Part shown: positions 41,856 to 51,690 of the stretch, in pieces
Numbering within the stretch: position 1 is the first letter of the stretch
Layout of the letters: each line of letters begins with the position of its first letter
Assembly: GCA_017512725.1 (NCBI GenBank)
Contig: JAFWEW010000039.1
Location: forward strand, 1 to 64,000
Source: Solobacterium sp.
GTDB taxonomy: Bacteria > Bacillota_I > Bacilli_A > Erysipelotrichales > Erysipelotrichaceae
DNA: 64,000 nt
Reading direction: 5' to 3'
The notes under the pieces: generated by a model
What the model was told of the DNA's origin: nothing
The model's input: only the letters and a program-made list of their open reading frames with translations
The model's database searches: none
Position numbers and translations under genes: made by a program

Positions 41856-44252
41856 TCAGGACTGAGCGAAGAAGGATTCTGCATATCGGACCGTTGCCAT
41901 GGCATCCTTTCCGTAGGCATCTGCTCCGATTTTTTCTGCATATTCTTCGGTCAGTACAGCTCCTCCGACAATCACCTTTGCGTCAGGAAGTTCTTTGCGA
42001 ACCAGAGCGATTGTTTCCTCCATCGCAACTACAGTGGTAGTCATAAGAGCGGATAACCCGATCAGGCGGATATTTTCCTTCTTTGCAGTATTGACGATTT
42101 CTTCCGCAGGGACATCCTTGCCTAGATCGATGACTTCAAAGCCATAGTTTTCCAGCATGACTTTGACGATATTCATGCCGATGTCATGAATGTCGCCCTT
42201 AACGGTTGCCAGAATCAGTCTTCCTTTGATCTGCTGAGATGTGCTGCTCATCTGTTCCTTCAGAACGGAAAAGGCAGCTTTTGCGGCATCGGCACTCAGC
42301 AGCAGCTGAGGAAGAAAGATCGTTCCGTTCTCATAGCCTTTTCCAACCAGGTCGAGGGCAGGGACAAGATAGTCATTGATGATGGAAAGCGAATCCATCT
42401 GTTCTTTGAGCAGCCGTTCGGTTTCCTGTTTGGTCTGAGAAATAAGCCCCCGTTCGATCATGGAAGAAAGATCACCGCCTGCCGCTTCTTCCGGTTTGGC
42501 TCCGGAAGTTTTCCCGGTCATCTGAATCTCGGAATTCTGGTATGCATGAATATAATCCATACAGTTTTCATCATGATGGAGAAGTGCATTGGAAGAACGA
42601 AGCGCACTCATCATCGTCATGTCATTTGGATTGATGATTGCCAGTGACAGACCGTTCTGCATCGCCATGGTCAGAAATGCCGAATTAATCAGCGGCCGCT
42701 GCGGGAGACCAAACGATACATTTGAAACACCCAGAATCGTATGCAGGCCAAGCTCTGCTTTTGCACGGTGAATCGTTTCAAGCGTAACCAGTGCAGCTTC
42801 CGGGTCTGAGGAAATTGTCAGGGTGAGTCCATCGAGGATGATGTCACTCCGGCGGACGCCGTACCGGTCGGCAGCTTCAAGGATTTTTTGTGCGACCGCA
42901 ATTCTGCCGTCTGCCGTTTCCGGAATGCCGTTTTCATCAAGACAGAGAGCGATCAATACGCCGCCGTATTTTTTAATCAGCGGCATAACCCGTTCGATCG
43001 ATTCCTGTTTTCCGCTGACCGAATTGATCAGGGGTCTGCCGTTATAAATGCGCATCGCTGCTTCCAGTGCATCCGGATCAGAGGAATCCAGCTGCAGTGG
43101 AAGATTGGTAACGGCCTGAAGGCGCTGGACGACTGTCTTCATCATGGCGGGTTCATCAATTCCGGGGACACCGACATTGACATCCAGAATGTCTGCGCCG
43201 GCATCTTCCTGCTCGAGACCCTGTGAAATGATGTAATCCAGGTCACCTTCTTCCAGTGCCTGACGGAAGCGCTTCTTTCCGGTCGGGTTTATCCGTTCGC
43301 CGACTGCTTTTGTCTTTTCATTGATGCAGACGGCCTTGTTTCCGGAAGAAACATATAACGGAACCGGATTGGAGGCCGGTCTGAAAGGCCCCTGTGTAAT
43401 CACTGTTTTGAGCGCACGAATATGATCCGGAGTTGTTCCGCAGCATCCTCCAAGAACCTGAACGCCAATTTCGCTGATCGTCTTCATGGTCTGAGAAAAG
43501 CTGTCCGGCTTTACGAGATATACCGTTTTTCCGTCTACCGTTTTCGGAAGGCCTGCATTTGGATTGACGATCAGAGGCAGGGAAGTAACCTCGCGGATCT
43601 TCCTTACGATTGGAATCATCTCTTCCGGCCCGAGGGAACAGTTCAGGCCGAGCGCATCTGCACCAAGTCCTTCCAGCATGGGAATCAGCGATTCCGGTGA
43701 TGCTCCATTGAGCAGTTTTCCCGTGGCATCATAGGTGGTTGTGATAAACACCGGGAGATCGCAGTTTTCTTTAGCAGCGAGCAGGGCGGCCTTGGCTTCA
43801 TACGAATCACTCATTGTCTCAATGAAAATCAGATCAACTCCGAGCGGAGCACCGATTCGGACGATCTCTGCAAACAGTTCAACGGCATCTTCAAACGACA
43901 GGTCTCCGTAGGGTTCCAGCAGTTTTCCGCTGGGCCCGATATCCAGAGCGATAAATGCATCTTCACGCCCTGTGAGAACACGGGCCTGCTTTGCAAGATT
44001 TACCGCAGCAGTAATGATTTCTTCCAGCTGATCCGGGAAGTGAAGACGATTGGCACCAAATGTATTGGTGTTGAAAATATCGCATCCTGCTTTCAGATAG
44101 CTGGCGTGCAGATCAATCACATCTTCCGGATGTGTCAGATTCCATGTTTCAGGAAGCTCTCCGCCCTTCAGTCCTTTGCGCTGCAGGATCGTTCCGCTTC
44201 CGCCGTCACAGAACAGCCATTCATGATTCAATCGTTCTCTTAAAGTATTCAT
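41856..44252 (-). CDS. metH: Cobalamin-dependent methionine synthase without the activation domain
   Basis: 798 residues from ATG 44252 (AAAGGAG upstream on the minus strand). Domains in order: homocysteine-binding barrel with Zn Cys residues (LNCS; GGCCGTTPDH), pterin-binding barrel for methyltetrahydrofolate (VGERINPTGKKRF; DVNVG), cap domain and B12 domain with DIHDIG. Full MetH is about 1,200 residues; the missing reactivation domain is encoded by the gene just upstream. It makes methionine from homocysteine. Confidence 0.95.
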   Translation of the reverse strand: MNTLRERLNHEWLFCDGGSGTILQRKGLKGGELPETWNLTHPEDVIDLHASYLKAGCDIFNTNTFGANRLHFPDQLEEIITAAVNLAKQARVLTGREDAFIALDIGPSGKLLEPYGDLSFEDAVELFAEIVRIGAPLGVDLIFIETMSDSYEAKAALLAAKENCDLPVFITTTYDATGKLLNGASPESLIPMLEGLGADALGLNCSLGPEEMIPIVRKIREVTSLPLIVNPNAGLPKTVDGKTVYLVKPDSFSQTMKTISEIGVQVLGGCCGTTPDHIRALKTVITQGPFRPASNPVPLYVSSGNKAVCINEKTKAVGERINPTGKKRFRQALEEGDLDYIISQGLEQEDAGADILDVNVGVPGIDEPAMMKTVVQRLQAVTNLPLQLDSSDPDALEAAMRIYNGRPLINSVSGKQESIERVMPLIKKYGGVLIALCLDENGIPETADGRIAVAQKILEAADRYGVRRSDIILDGLTLTISSDPEAALVTLETIHRAKAELGLHTILGVSNVSFGLPQRPLINSAFLTMAMQNGLSLAIINPNDMTMMSALRSSNALLHHDENCMDYIHAYQNSEIQMTGKTSGAKPEEAAGGDLSSMIERGLISQTKQETERLLKEQMDSLSIINDYLVPALDLVGKGYENGTIFLPQLLLSADAAKAAFSVLKEQMSSTSQQIKGRLILATVKGDIHDIGMNIVKVMLENYGFEVIDLGKDVPAEEIVNTAKKENIRLIGLSALMTTTVVAMEETIALVRKELPDAKVIVGGAVLTEEYAEKIGADAYGKDAMATVRYAESFFAQS

Positions 44253-44902
44253 AAATCTCCTTTGCGGCTGTATGCACAGCTGTTTTGTCTGTCGCATATT
44301 TCACAGCCCTGCAGGATACAGGGCTCTTCATGCGAACTGAGACCGATGAGAGCAGTTACGGATTTCGTCGGCACCATCAGATACTGATCGTTCAGCGATA
44401 CCCGGATGTGCTTCAGCGGATCCAGCAGGTGGAACATCAGGGTCTGATAAGAAAGATCAAGATCCCCATATCCCGGGGAATATCTTGGGCGGGCATACAT
44501 TCCCCGCTTTTTGGCATCTTCGATGAGGGACTGATTGATCTCATCGCAGTAAGCTTCGATCATAGCGGCCCCGCATGCCTGAAGGATGGACGCTTCGGCC
44601 ATCGAACGAATTTCTGCCCGATGGATCAGCCGGTCTGCTTCCATGCCGAGTGTGCAGGCCATCAGGATGACTTCTTCACAGCCTTTCAGATTTCTGGAAA
44701 GATTTCTGCTTTCCAGGACCGTTCCTTCAACAACTGGAAAACCATCTTTCCAGGAAAGGGGAAAGGTGCGGGTGACCGACATGGGATGACAGGCAGTGAA
44801 AAGGGCATTCGCACATTTATCGATCAGGGGATCTTCCGGGTTAAAGGAACCGTCACGGATCCCGAGATAGCGAAGGATTTCCCTGCGGGAAATTTCATTC
44901 AT
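44249..44902 (-). CDS. Stand-alone methionine synthase activation-domain protein
   Basis: 217 residues. RYSPGYGD matches the RPxxGYxxxPDH-type SAM-binding signature of the MetH C-terminal domain, although the PDH part is changed; TALIGLSSHEE and Cys-rich CEICDRQNSC follow. It would donate SAM for reductive methylation of oxidised cobalamin. The Cys set at the end may bind a metal or cluster. Overlaps metH by four bases and metF by eight. Confidence 0.85.
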   Translation of the reverse strand: MNEISRREILRYLGIRDGSFNPEDPLIDKCANALFTACHPMSVTRTFPLSWKDGFPVVEGTVLESRNLSRNLKGCEEVILMACTLGMEADRLIHRAEIRSMAEASILQACGAAMIEAYCDEINQSLIEDAKKRGMYARPRYSPGYGDLDLSYQTLMFHLLDPLKHIRVSLNDQYLMVPTKSVTALIGLSSHEEPCILQGCEICDRQNSCAYSRKGDL

Positions 44903-45758
44903 GAATGACCTCGGACAGATTGTGGAAGATTGCCTCAGCGATATCCGGTTTATTCATGGAATAGACGTGAATATGGCGGATGCCGTTAGCGATCAGATCG
45001 ATGATCTGCTGGGAGGCATAGATGATTCCGGCCTGTTTCATCGCTTCCGGATTGTCTCCAAAGGTATCCACAATCGCCTTGAATGATTCCGGAACGCTGG
45101 TTCCGCTGAGGGAAACACTGCGTGACAGCTGTTTTGCGTTGGTGATCGGCATGATGCCGGGAATGATCGGGACCTGAATCCCTGCTTCACGGGCCCGGTA
45201 CAGGAAGTTGTAAAAGATATTATTGTCAAAAAACATCTGTGTGGTAAGGAATTCACAGCCGGCATCGACTTTCTGTTTCAGATAGGCGATGTCATCTTTT
45301 TTGTGGGGACACTCGATATGCCCCTCCGGATAACATGCGCCGCCGATGCAGAGATCGCTGTTCGACCGGATATAGCGGACCAGGTCTTCCGCATGTTCAA
45401 AGTCATATGAGGTACGGCCGGCCGGAGGAATGTCACCGCGCAGGGCCAGCACATTCCGGATTCCGCGTTTCTTGTATTCTTCCAGGATATTGTCGACTTT
45501 TTCACGGGTAGAGGAAACACAGGTCAGATGTGCAATGGAAGGGATTCCTGCCTGCTCCTGGATCGCTTCGGAAAGCTCAAGCGTCAGGCCGGCAGTTGTA
45601 CCGCCTGCACCGTAAGTGACGCTCATGAAATCCGGTTTCAAAGAAGCGATGGAGATTGCGGCATCATGGACGGATTCAAAACTGTCTGCTTTTTTCGGCG
45701 GAAATACTTCAAACGAAATTGTTACAGATGGTTTTTGAAGGATATCACGAATAAACAT
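44895..45758 (-). CDS. metF: 5,10-methylenetetrahydrofolate reductase
   Basis: 287 residues from ATG 45758 (AGGAGAA upstream). MetF signatures are present: SFEVFPPKK at the start, VTYGAGG, HLTC, LALRGD and QMFFDN. It reduces methylene-THF to methyl-THF, the donor for metH downstream. First gene of the three-gene methionine operon. I see no SAM or T-box element in the 188 bases before it. Confidence 0.95.
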   Translation of the reverse strand: MFIRDILQKPSVTISFEVFPPKKADSFESVHDAAISIASLKPDFMSVTYGAGGTTAGLTLELSEAIQEQAGIPSIAHLTCVSSTREKVDNILEEYKKRGIRNVLALRGDIPPAGRTSYDFEHAEDLVRYIRSNSDLCIGGACYPEGHIECPHKKDDIAYLKQKVDAGCEFLTTQMFFDNNIFYNFLYRAREAGIQVPIIPGIMPITNAKQLSRSVSLSGTSVPESFKAIVDTFGDNPEAMKQAGIIYASQQIIDLIANGIRHIHVYSMNKPDIAEAIFHNLSEVIHE

Positions 45759-45946
45759 AGTAAAGTTCTCCTGCCGACATTGTAACGCATGTGGACCTAC
45801 AAAAACGATGGCTCTGAGCGATTTCCAAATCGCTGATAACGAAAATACAACGGAATTTCCCAATAAAATAATGACAGTATAATAATTGTGACAAAACATC
45901 AGATATTGAAAGGTTATTGCGGAATATCCCGGAAGGAGTCGGTAAT

Positions 45947-47656
45947 ATGAAAAAACAAAAGAGTCTGTCGATCAGTAAGGTTGCGATATATATGGTCATC
46001 GGGCAGGCGCTGATCGTTATGATAGCGATGCTCGTGACATCCTATATCTTTTTCAGAAGAACGGTAACGGAGCTGTATGAGGAGATGGACCGCTCTATCA
46101 CTGGTGCGGAACTGACCGCCGTTGATGAGTCGATCCTCGGAAAGATTGCAGAGCAGGCCAATGACGTTGCCCGGTCATTTGATGATCCGAAACAGGAATA
46201 TGAAACGAACCCGGAAGAATATCTGGCGCACTTTGATTTCATCATGGAAACGGATGAATACAAGGAAATGCAGAAACGTCTGAATGAAATGCGCCGCAGA
46301 ACTTCTTCCACATGTGTGATGCTGACGGTTCTGATCCCGGAACAGAATATCGGTATTTATGTTCTGGATGCCAGCGATGTCAATGTGATGCACTGCGGTG
46401 TTGTTTATGACTATGACGGATCGAAATTCGTGGATAACTGGGGAAGGGATTTTGAAAGCTATATATCGGAATCCACAACCTATGGTCTTCTCAGAACCGA
46501 TGGAGTCACCTGCTGTTCTATGAAAGAAGGCGTATACAGTTATCTCGTTGCGGATATACCGCTGTCCCGTGTGGCAGAACGGACAAAGCGCTATCTTTTC
46601 CAGATCGGTGTGGTTACCCTGCTGATTGTAATTGTTATGTGCATCGGTGCAGTTATGACACTGAAAAACATGGCGATTCTTCCGCTGAAAAAGATTACGG
46701 AAACCGCCAAGCAATTTACGGAGAAATATGGTACTGGCGGAGAAGAGACCCATGTATTTAAGGAAATCGATCCGGGAGAGGTATCGGAAATGCAGGATCT
46801 GACGCATTCGCTGCAGTCCATGGAAGAGGAAATCAATAACTATATTGAAAGCCTTGGAACGCTGACTGCGGAGAAAGCCAGAATCAGTACCGAACTGGAA
46901 CTCGCCGAAAGCATTCAGGCGAATATGCTGCCGAATATCTTCCCTGCATTCCCGGAACGGAGCGAGTTTGATATCTATGCACTTATGGATCCGGCACGTG
47001 AGGTTGGCGGAGATTTCTATGACTTCTTCCTGATCGATGAAGATCATCTGGCAATGGTGATTGCGGATGTTTCCGGAAAAGGAATACCTGCAGCACTGTT
47101 CATGATGATGTCCAAGATTCTGGTTAAGAACTTTACGATGCAGGGGCTTCAGCCTGCGGAGATTCTGGAAAAGGTCAACAATGCCATCTGCCAGAACAAT
47201 CCAAATGACATGTTTGTCACGATCTGGATCGGAATTCTGACGATCTCGACCGGAGAAACGGTCTGTGCAAATGCTGGCCATGAATACCCGATTCTCCGCA
47301 AGGAAGGCGGACAGTTTGAAGTTATAAAAGATCCGCACGGCGTTGCGGCCGGAACCATAGGCGGAATGAAGTATAAGAATTATGATCTGCAGCTGAATAC
47401 CGGTGATACACTGTTTGTTTATACAGACGGTCTTCCGGAAGCGACCAACCGTTCTAATGAACTGTTTGGACTGGAACGGACGATTAATGTTCTGAATCAG
47501 GAACCGGATGCGGAAGTGGAAGATCTGTTTGTAGAGATCGGCATTGCCGTTGCGGAATTTGTTGAAGATGCACCGCAGTTTGACGATCTGACAATGCTGG
47601 CTTTGAAAATCAAGGATATTCCGTTCAAAGCAGATGCGGTTTCAGAAATAGAATGA
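45947..47656 (+). CDS. Membrane sensor with HAMP and SpoIIE-type PP2C phosphatase domain
   Basis: 569 residues from ATG 45947 (GGAAGGAG upstream). Membrane helices at 11-36 and 217-238 flank an external sensor region with a CxxxxV stretch; a HAMP-like linker (240-300), coiled coil and a PP2C domain follow. Metal-binding motifs REVGGDFYDF (Asp356) and IADVSGKG (Asp374) are intact. It would dephosphorylate an anti-anti-sigma (STAS) protein in partner switching, but no such partner lies next to it. Confidence 0.85.
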   Translation: MKKQKSLSISKVAIYMVIGQALIVMIAMLVTSYIFFRRTVTELYEEMDRSITGAELTAVDESILGKIAEQANDVARSFDDPKQEYETNPEEYLAHFDFIMETDEYKEMQKRLNEMRRRTSSTCVMLTVLIPEQNIGIYVLDASDVNVMHCGVVYDYDGSKFVDNWGRDFESYISESTTYGLLRTDGVTCCSMKEGVYSYLVADIPLSRVAERTKRYLFQIGVVTLLIVIVMCIGAVMTLKNMAILPLKKITETAKQFTEKYGTGGEETHVFKEIDPGEVSEMQDLTHSLQSMEEEINNYIESLGTLTAEKARISTELELAESIQANMLPNIFPAFPERSEFDIYALMDPAREVGGDFYDFFLIDEDHLAMVIADVSGKGIPAALFMMMSKILVKNFTMQGLQPAEILEKVNNAICQNNPNDMFVTIWIGILTISTGETVCANAGHEYPILRKEGGQFEVIKDPHGVAAGTIGGMKYKNYDLQLNTGDTLFVYTDGLPEATNRSNELFGLERTINVLNQEPDAEVEDLFVEIGIAVAEFVEDAPQFDDLTMLALKIKDIPFKADAVSEIE

Positions 47657-47672
47657 ATAAAAGAGGAATAGT

Positions 47673-48779
47673 ATGCGTGGATTGAAGATATTGATGGCAG
47701 GACTGCTGGCGGCTTCCGTACTGTGCGGCTGCACGGAACGTTCACAGACGCTGAGTCCGCTGCCCAAGCCGGAACTGGAATCCGGTATTCGCGGGGAACA
47801 GTTTGGAATTGATAAAAATATTAATGAAGGAACGATTGATCAGTATCTTGGACGGGAAGACACGGTTTACCGGGATATGCGAATGCTGAAAGATGCGGCG
47901 GATTACGAAGCGATCGGCGGGGATGCATGGCTGTCCGGTATTGTAGAAGGCTTTGAAGTAGTGCCTTACCCTTATCTCGTAAATGTGGAAGGACTTCCGC
48001 CAGAAGTGGGATCTTCCTATACCGGGGTGACGCTGTTTACACATGATGAAAACGGATATACCGCCAACTATGAGGAATCCATGGAAATCCTTGAGTATCT
48101 GTTTCCAAAGGACAAGAACATCATTCTCATGTGCGGCGGTGGCGGCTATGCCGGTATGACAAAAGCGATGCTCAGTGAGCTGGGCTGGGATGCGGATAAG
48201 ATCTATAACGCCGGAGGATTCTGGTTTTATGAAGGAAATCACCGCTTTGATGTAAAACGGGAAAAGGATGGCAAGACCTATTACGATTTCTACAAGCTGA
48301 ATTATCACTATATCGATTTTGACAGCATGCATCGCATTACGGAACTGCCGGAGCCGGAAGAAACAGATCCGGAACAGACCGCACAGCTGACGGAAGGACT
48401 GACGGTTCTTTCCGTGGATGAACTGAATCAGAAAATGAAGGATAAAGAGACGTTCGTTCTTTCCGTATATCTGCCCGGCTGTTCGGCATGTGCGAAATTT
48501 GCGCCGGTTGTAAAAGAAGCATCCGATACCGGAAAGGCAGAATTCTTTGCGATTTCGCTCTCGGAAGAGGGGATTGAAAAGACGTTCCTGAAAGAAAACG
48601 TAAAGTATACACCTGCAGTCGCAGTGATCCGGGAGGGTGAGCTGGCTGCGGTACTCGATGCCGGATCGGATGATGATATCCCGCGGTTCGAAAGTTCCGA
48701 TGCGCTTCTGGAATGGATCGGCACGTATATCGAACTGAACGAAGAATGTGAGACGGCCTGTACGGCATTTCCGCAGTAA
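47673..48779 (+). CDS. Lipoprotein with rhodanese and thioredoxin-like domains
   Basis: 368 residues. Signal peptide with lipobox LCGC (Cys20). A rhodanese-type domain follows with active loop CGGGGYAG (Cys154), then a thioredoxin-like domain with CSAC (270-273) and a cis-Pro-type TPAVAV. Both catalytic sets look intact, so it could handle sulfane sulfur or disulfides on the outer face of the membrane. It lies 16 bases after the phosphatase gene and is probably co-transcribed. Confidence 0.75.
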   Translation: MRGLKILMAGLLAASVLCGCTERSQTLSPLPKPELESGIRGEQFGIDKNINEGTIDQYLGREDTVYRDMRMLKDAADYEAIGGDAWLSGIVEGFEVVPYPYLVNVEGLPPEVGSSYTGVTLFTHDENGYTANYEESMEILEYLFPKDKNIILMCGGGGYAGMTKAMLSELGWDADKIYNAGGFWFYEGNHRFDVKREKDGKTYYDFYKLNYHYIDFDSMHRITELPEPEETDPEQTAQLTEGLTVLSVDELNQKMKDKETFVLSVYLPGCSACAKFAPVVKEASDTGKAEFFAISLSEEGIEKTFLKENVKYTPAVAVIREGELAAVLDAGSDDDIPRFESSDALLEWIGTYIELNEECETACTAFPQ

Positions 48780-48788
48780 TACGACAAG

Positions 48789-48818
48789 ACAGACCCTTGT
48801 GTTCAGGGCCTGTTTTTC
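48789..48818 (+). terminator. Terminator after the lipoprotein gene
   Basis: ACAG-ACCCT (48789-48797), seven-base loop, AGGGC-CTGT (48805-48813), one mismatch, then TTTTC. The remaining gap to 49019 shows no clear element beyond a ribosome site (GGAAGGAGCAGGAGG). Confidence 0.65.
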
Positions 48819-49019
48819 TGAAACCAGAAATATTATATGGATTTATTTAAAAATCTCTTTTCCTCAGATAAATGTTAACCCAAATTACAGAAGCGGTATA
48901 CTGCAGATAAGAACAGATCCGGCAAAAACTGTTTTTGAAAGAGAAACATCCGGCAGAAGATCAGACAGATCCTCTGATACGGAAAAACGCAAAAGCATCG
49001 GAAGGAGCAGGAGGATCAG

Positions 49020-50294
49020 ATGGGAATAATTTCAGAATTGCTGAACGACATTGAGATACCTGAAATGATATCGATCCGTCAGAAATTTGACGGAACGCAC
49101 ATTGAGACCGAAATGATTCCTGAGGTGATTGCGGAACAGATGCGACTGGAGAAAATCTCTTCGCGGTTTCACCCTGGCATGCGGGTCGCAATTACTGCGG
49201 GAAGCAGAGGGGTAGCGAATATCGGACTCATCATCCGATCGATTGCGGACAATCTGAAGGCAATGGGCTGTGAGCCGTTCATCATTCCGGCTATGGGAAG
49301 TCACGGAGGCGCTACTGCGAAGGGGCAAAAGGAAGTAATTGAATCCTACGGAATTACAGAGGAATTCACCGGCTGCAGGATTATCTCCTCAATGGAGACG
49401 GTTGAGATCGGGAAAACCGAAACAGGACGTCCGGTACGAATCGACAAAAATGCCTATGAGGCAGACGGTATCGTTGTGTGCGGCAGGGTAAAGCCTCATA
49501 CCGGATTCCGCGGCCCTTATGAGAGCGGCATTATGAAGATGATGGCCATCGGACTGGGAAAACAGTACGGGGCCGAAATCATTCATCAGGACGGATTTCA
49601 TCATCTCAGGGAGTACATCCCGATGTACGGCAAGTCAATCATCAAATACGCACCGGTCACATGTGCGCTGGCGGTTCTTGAAAATGCTTATGATCAGACC
49701 CGGGAACTTATAGCGATGACACCGGAAGAAATCATAACGGATGAGCCGGTTCTGCTCGACCGTGCAAGAACCTATATGCCGAGGCTGCTGTTTGACAGCT
49801 GCGATGTGCTTATCATTGATGAGGCAGGCAAGAACATCAGCGGTGACGGTATGGATCCCAATATCTCCGGGCGTTTTCCGTCAGCTTGCGCCGACGGCGG
49901 CATCAATGCGCAGCGGGTGGCCATTCTGGACATGACACCCGAATCACACGGCAACGGCTGCGGCATGGGCCTGGCAGACTGTATCTGCAAGCGTTTCTAT
50001 GACAAACTTGATCTTGAAGCGACCTATCCGAATGCGATCACCAATACGGTCGTAGGCGAAATGAAAATCCCGATGATCATGAAGAACGATAAAGAAGTGA
50101 TTCAGCTCTGCATCAAGACCTGCAATGAGATCGACAAACAGAATCCAAGAGTAATCCGAATCAAAAACACATTGAAACTGGAGAATATTGAAATCTCGGC
50201 AGCGCTTCTCGATGAAGCGAACATGCATCCGGATATAGAAATCACCGGAGAACTCCATCCAATGCTGTTCAACGACGAGAACAACCTCTGGTAA
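49020..50294 (+). CDS. LarA-like (DUF2088) nickel-pincer racemase/epimerase family protein
   Basis: 424 residues. ITAGSRGVANI, PAMGSHGGAT and GRVKPHTGFRGPYESG are the lactate-racemase-type motifs; two His sites (HGG, HTGF) are where the nickel-pincer cofactor is held. Family members invert 2-hydroxy acids. The two genes downstream act on four-carbon acid sugars, so this one may epimerise such an acid before phosphorylation. No larB/larC/larE genes are in the window. Confidence 0.75.
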   Translation: MGIISELLNDIEIPEMISIRQKFDGTHIETEMIPEVIAEQMRLEKISSRFHPGMRVAITAGSRGVANIGLIIRSIADNLKAMGCEPFIIPAMGSHGGATAKGQKEVIESYGITEEFTGCRIISSMETVEIGKTETGRPVRIDKNAYEADGIVVCGRVKPHTGFRGPYESGIMKMMAIGLGKQYGAEIIHQDGFHHLREYIPMYGKSIIKYAPVTCALAVLENAYDQTRELIAMTPEEIITDEPVLLDRARTYMPRLLFDSCDVLIIDEAGKNISGDGMDPNISGRFPSACADGGINAQRVAILDMTPESHGNGCGMGLADCICKRFYDKLDLEATYPNAITNTVVGEMKIPMIMKNDKEVIQLCIKTCNEIDKQNPRVIRIKNTLKLENIEISAALLDEANMHPDIEITGELHPMLFNDENNLW

Positions 50295-50442
50295 CAGCCG
50301 CCTGAACAGATTCATCAAATCATCTTAAGGAGTACATCGTGAACGAAACGCAGCGCTCTGCCTGAGGGAATGCCTTCGGCTGAATCCTTTCGGGCATGCG
50401 GTTTCGTCTGATACACAGCAGATACAGACCAGGGAGGCTTTC

Positions 50443-51690
50443 ATGGACAGACTGATGATCATATCCGATGATCTCACCGGAGCGCTTGACACGGGAATAC
50501 AGCTTGTCAAAAAACATGTGAAGATAGCTGTCTTTGCGGATGAGAGCACTTTTTCTGCAGCCGGCTGCGGTGCGGAGACTGTGGTAATCAATTCTGATAC
50601 AAGAAATGCCTCTCCTGAGAAAGCGTATTCTGCTATCCGCAGAATCGTTCATGAAGGACGCATTGCCGGCATTGAATACTTTTATAAAAAAACCGATTCC
50701 GCACTGCGGGGAAATGTCGGCAGCGAATTACAGGCGGTAATGGATGAGACCGGATCCGATTGTCTGCAGTTTGTTCCGGCTTTACCGCATATGAACCGTT
50801 ATACCCTGAACGGCATACATTATATAGACGGGGTTCCGGCAGGGGAGAGCATTTTTGCGCAAGACAGGTATTCTCCCGTCAGACATTCTGCAGTGGCCGA
50901 TATCATTCATGAACAGTCCGATCTGCCGGTAATCGGGCATTCGGAACGGGTGTCCTGCGGGGAACGGGGAGTCCACGTGTATGATGCGCGGAGTGAAGAA
51001 GATCTTGCGGCGATTGCAGCGCATCTGAAGAAGTGCGGGCAGTACCGTCTGCTTGCCGGATGCTCAGGATTGGCACAGTATGTTCCGGAACTGCTGGATC
51101 TTGCCGGAAATGCTTCTATAGAACTTCCGCTGCGCAAAGGTCTTCTGGTGGTCTGCGGAAGCACAAATCAGGTCACAAAAAACCAGCTTGAAGACGCGGA
51201 AGCCAACGGCTTTATCCGCTGCACACTGCAGCCGCGGATGACCCTTGACAGAGACTGGATCGATACCAAAGAATGCAGAGAATTTCTCGACGGCTGTATG
51301 GAGGAATTCGGACGTACAGGACGTCTGATCATTGATACGAATGACAGAGAGACCAACGAAACGAAGCGGTATGCGGAAGAACATGGTCTCAAAACGGAAG
51401 AGATCCGGACGGGAATCGTTACGGCTCTGGGCATGATCCTGAAACGGCTTCTTGACAGAGGCGTGCACTGCACATTGCTGCTGACAGGCGGCGATACATT
51501 GCTTGGATTTATGAAGCAGATCGGCGTAAGCCGGCTGACTCCGGTCCAAGAAGCAGCACCGGGAGTTGTAATCTCATTGCTGGATTACAACGGTTGCAGC
51601 TATCCGGTGATTACAAAATCCGGTGGCTTCGGAAACCGGGAACTATTATCTGAACTTGCAGAACAAGCAAAGAAAGGAGAGGAATCTTGA
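50443..51690 (+). CDS. DUF1537 four-carbon acid sugar kinase (DtnK/OtnK-like)
   Basis: 415 residues. ISDDLTGALDTG at the start and TGGDTL with SGGFGN near the end are the DUF1537 kinase motifs. Known members phosphorylate D-threonate, D-erythronate or L-threonate at O4. A TTGA overlap couples it to the pdxA-like gene, the known next step. GGGAGG precedes the ATG. The gap 50295-50442 shows nothing firm. Confidence 0.85.
   Translation: MDRLMIISDDLTGALDTGIQLVKKHVKIAVFADESTFSAAGCGAETVVINSDTRNASPEKAYSAIRRIVHEGRIAGIEYFYKKTDSALRGNVGSELQAVMDETGSDCLQFVPALPHMNRYTLNGIHYIDGVPAGESIFAQDRYSPVRHSAVADIIHEQSDLPVIGHSERVSCGERGVHVYDARSEEDLAAIAAHLKKCGQYRLLAGCSGLAQYVPELLDLAGNASIELPLRKGLLVVCGSTNQVTKNQLEDAEANGFIRCTLQPRMTLDRDWIDTKECREFLDGCMEEFGRTGRLIIDTNDRETNETKRYAEEHGLKTEEIRTGIVTALGMILKRLLDRGVHCTLLLTGGDTLLGFMKQIGVSRLTPVQEAAPGVVISLLDYNGCSYPVITKSGGFGNRELLSELAEQAKKGEES

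Noticed and set aside
45759-45946. SAM riboswitch or T-box before the methionine operon
   Set aside because: The divergent gap is only 188 bases and shared with the phosphatase gene; I found no conserved riboswitch core or terminator pair.
46175-47338. Minus-strand open frame of about 387 codons over the SpoIIE-type phosphatase gene
   Set aside because: The plus-strand gene has intact catalytic motifs and a good start; the reverse frame has neither.
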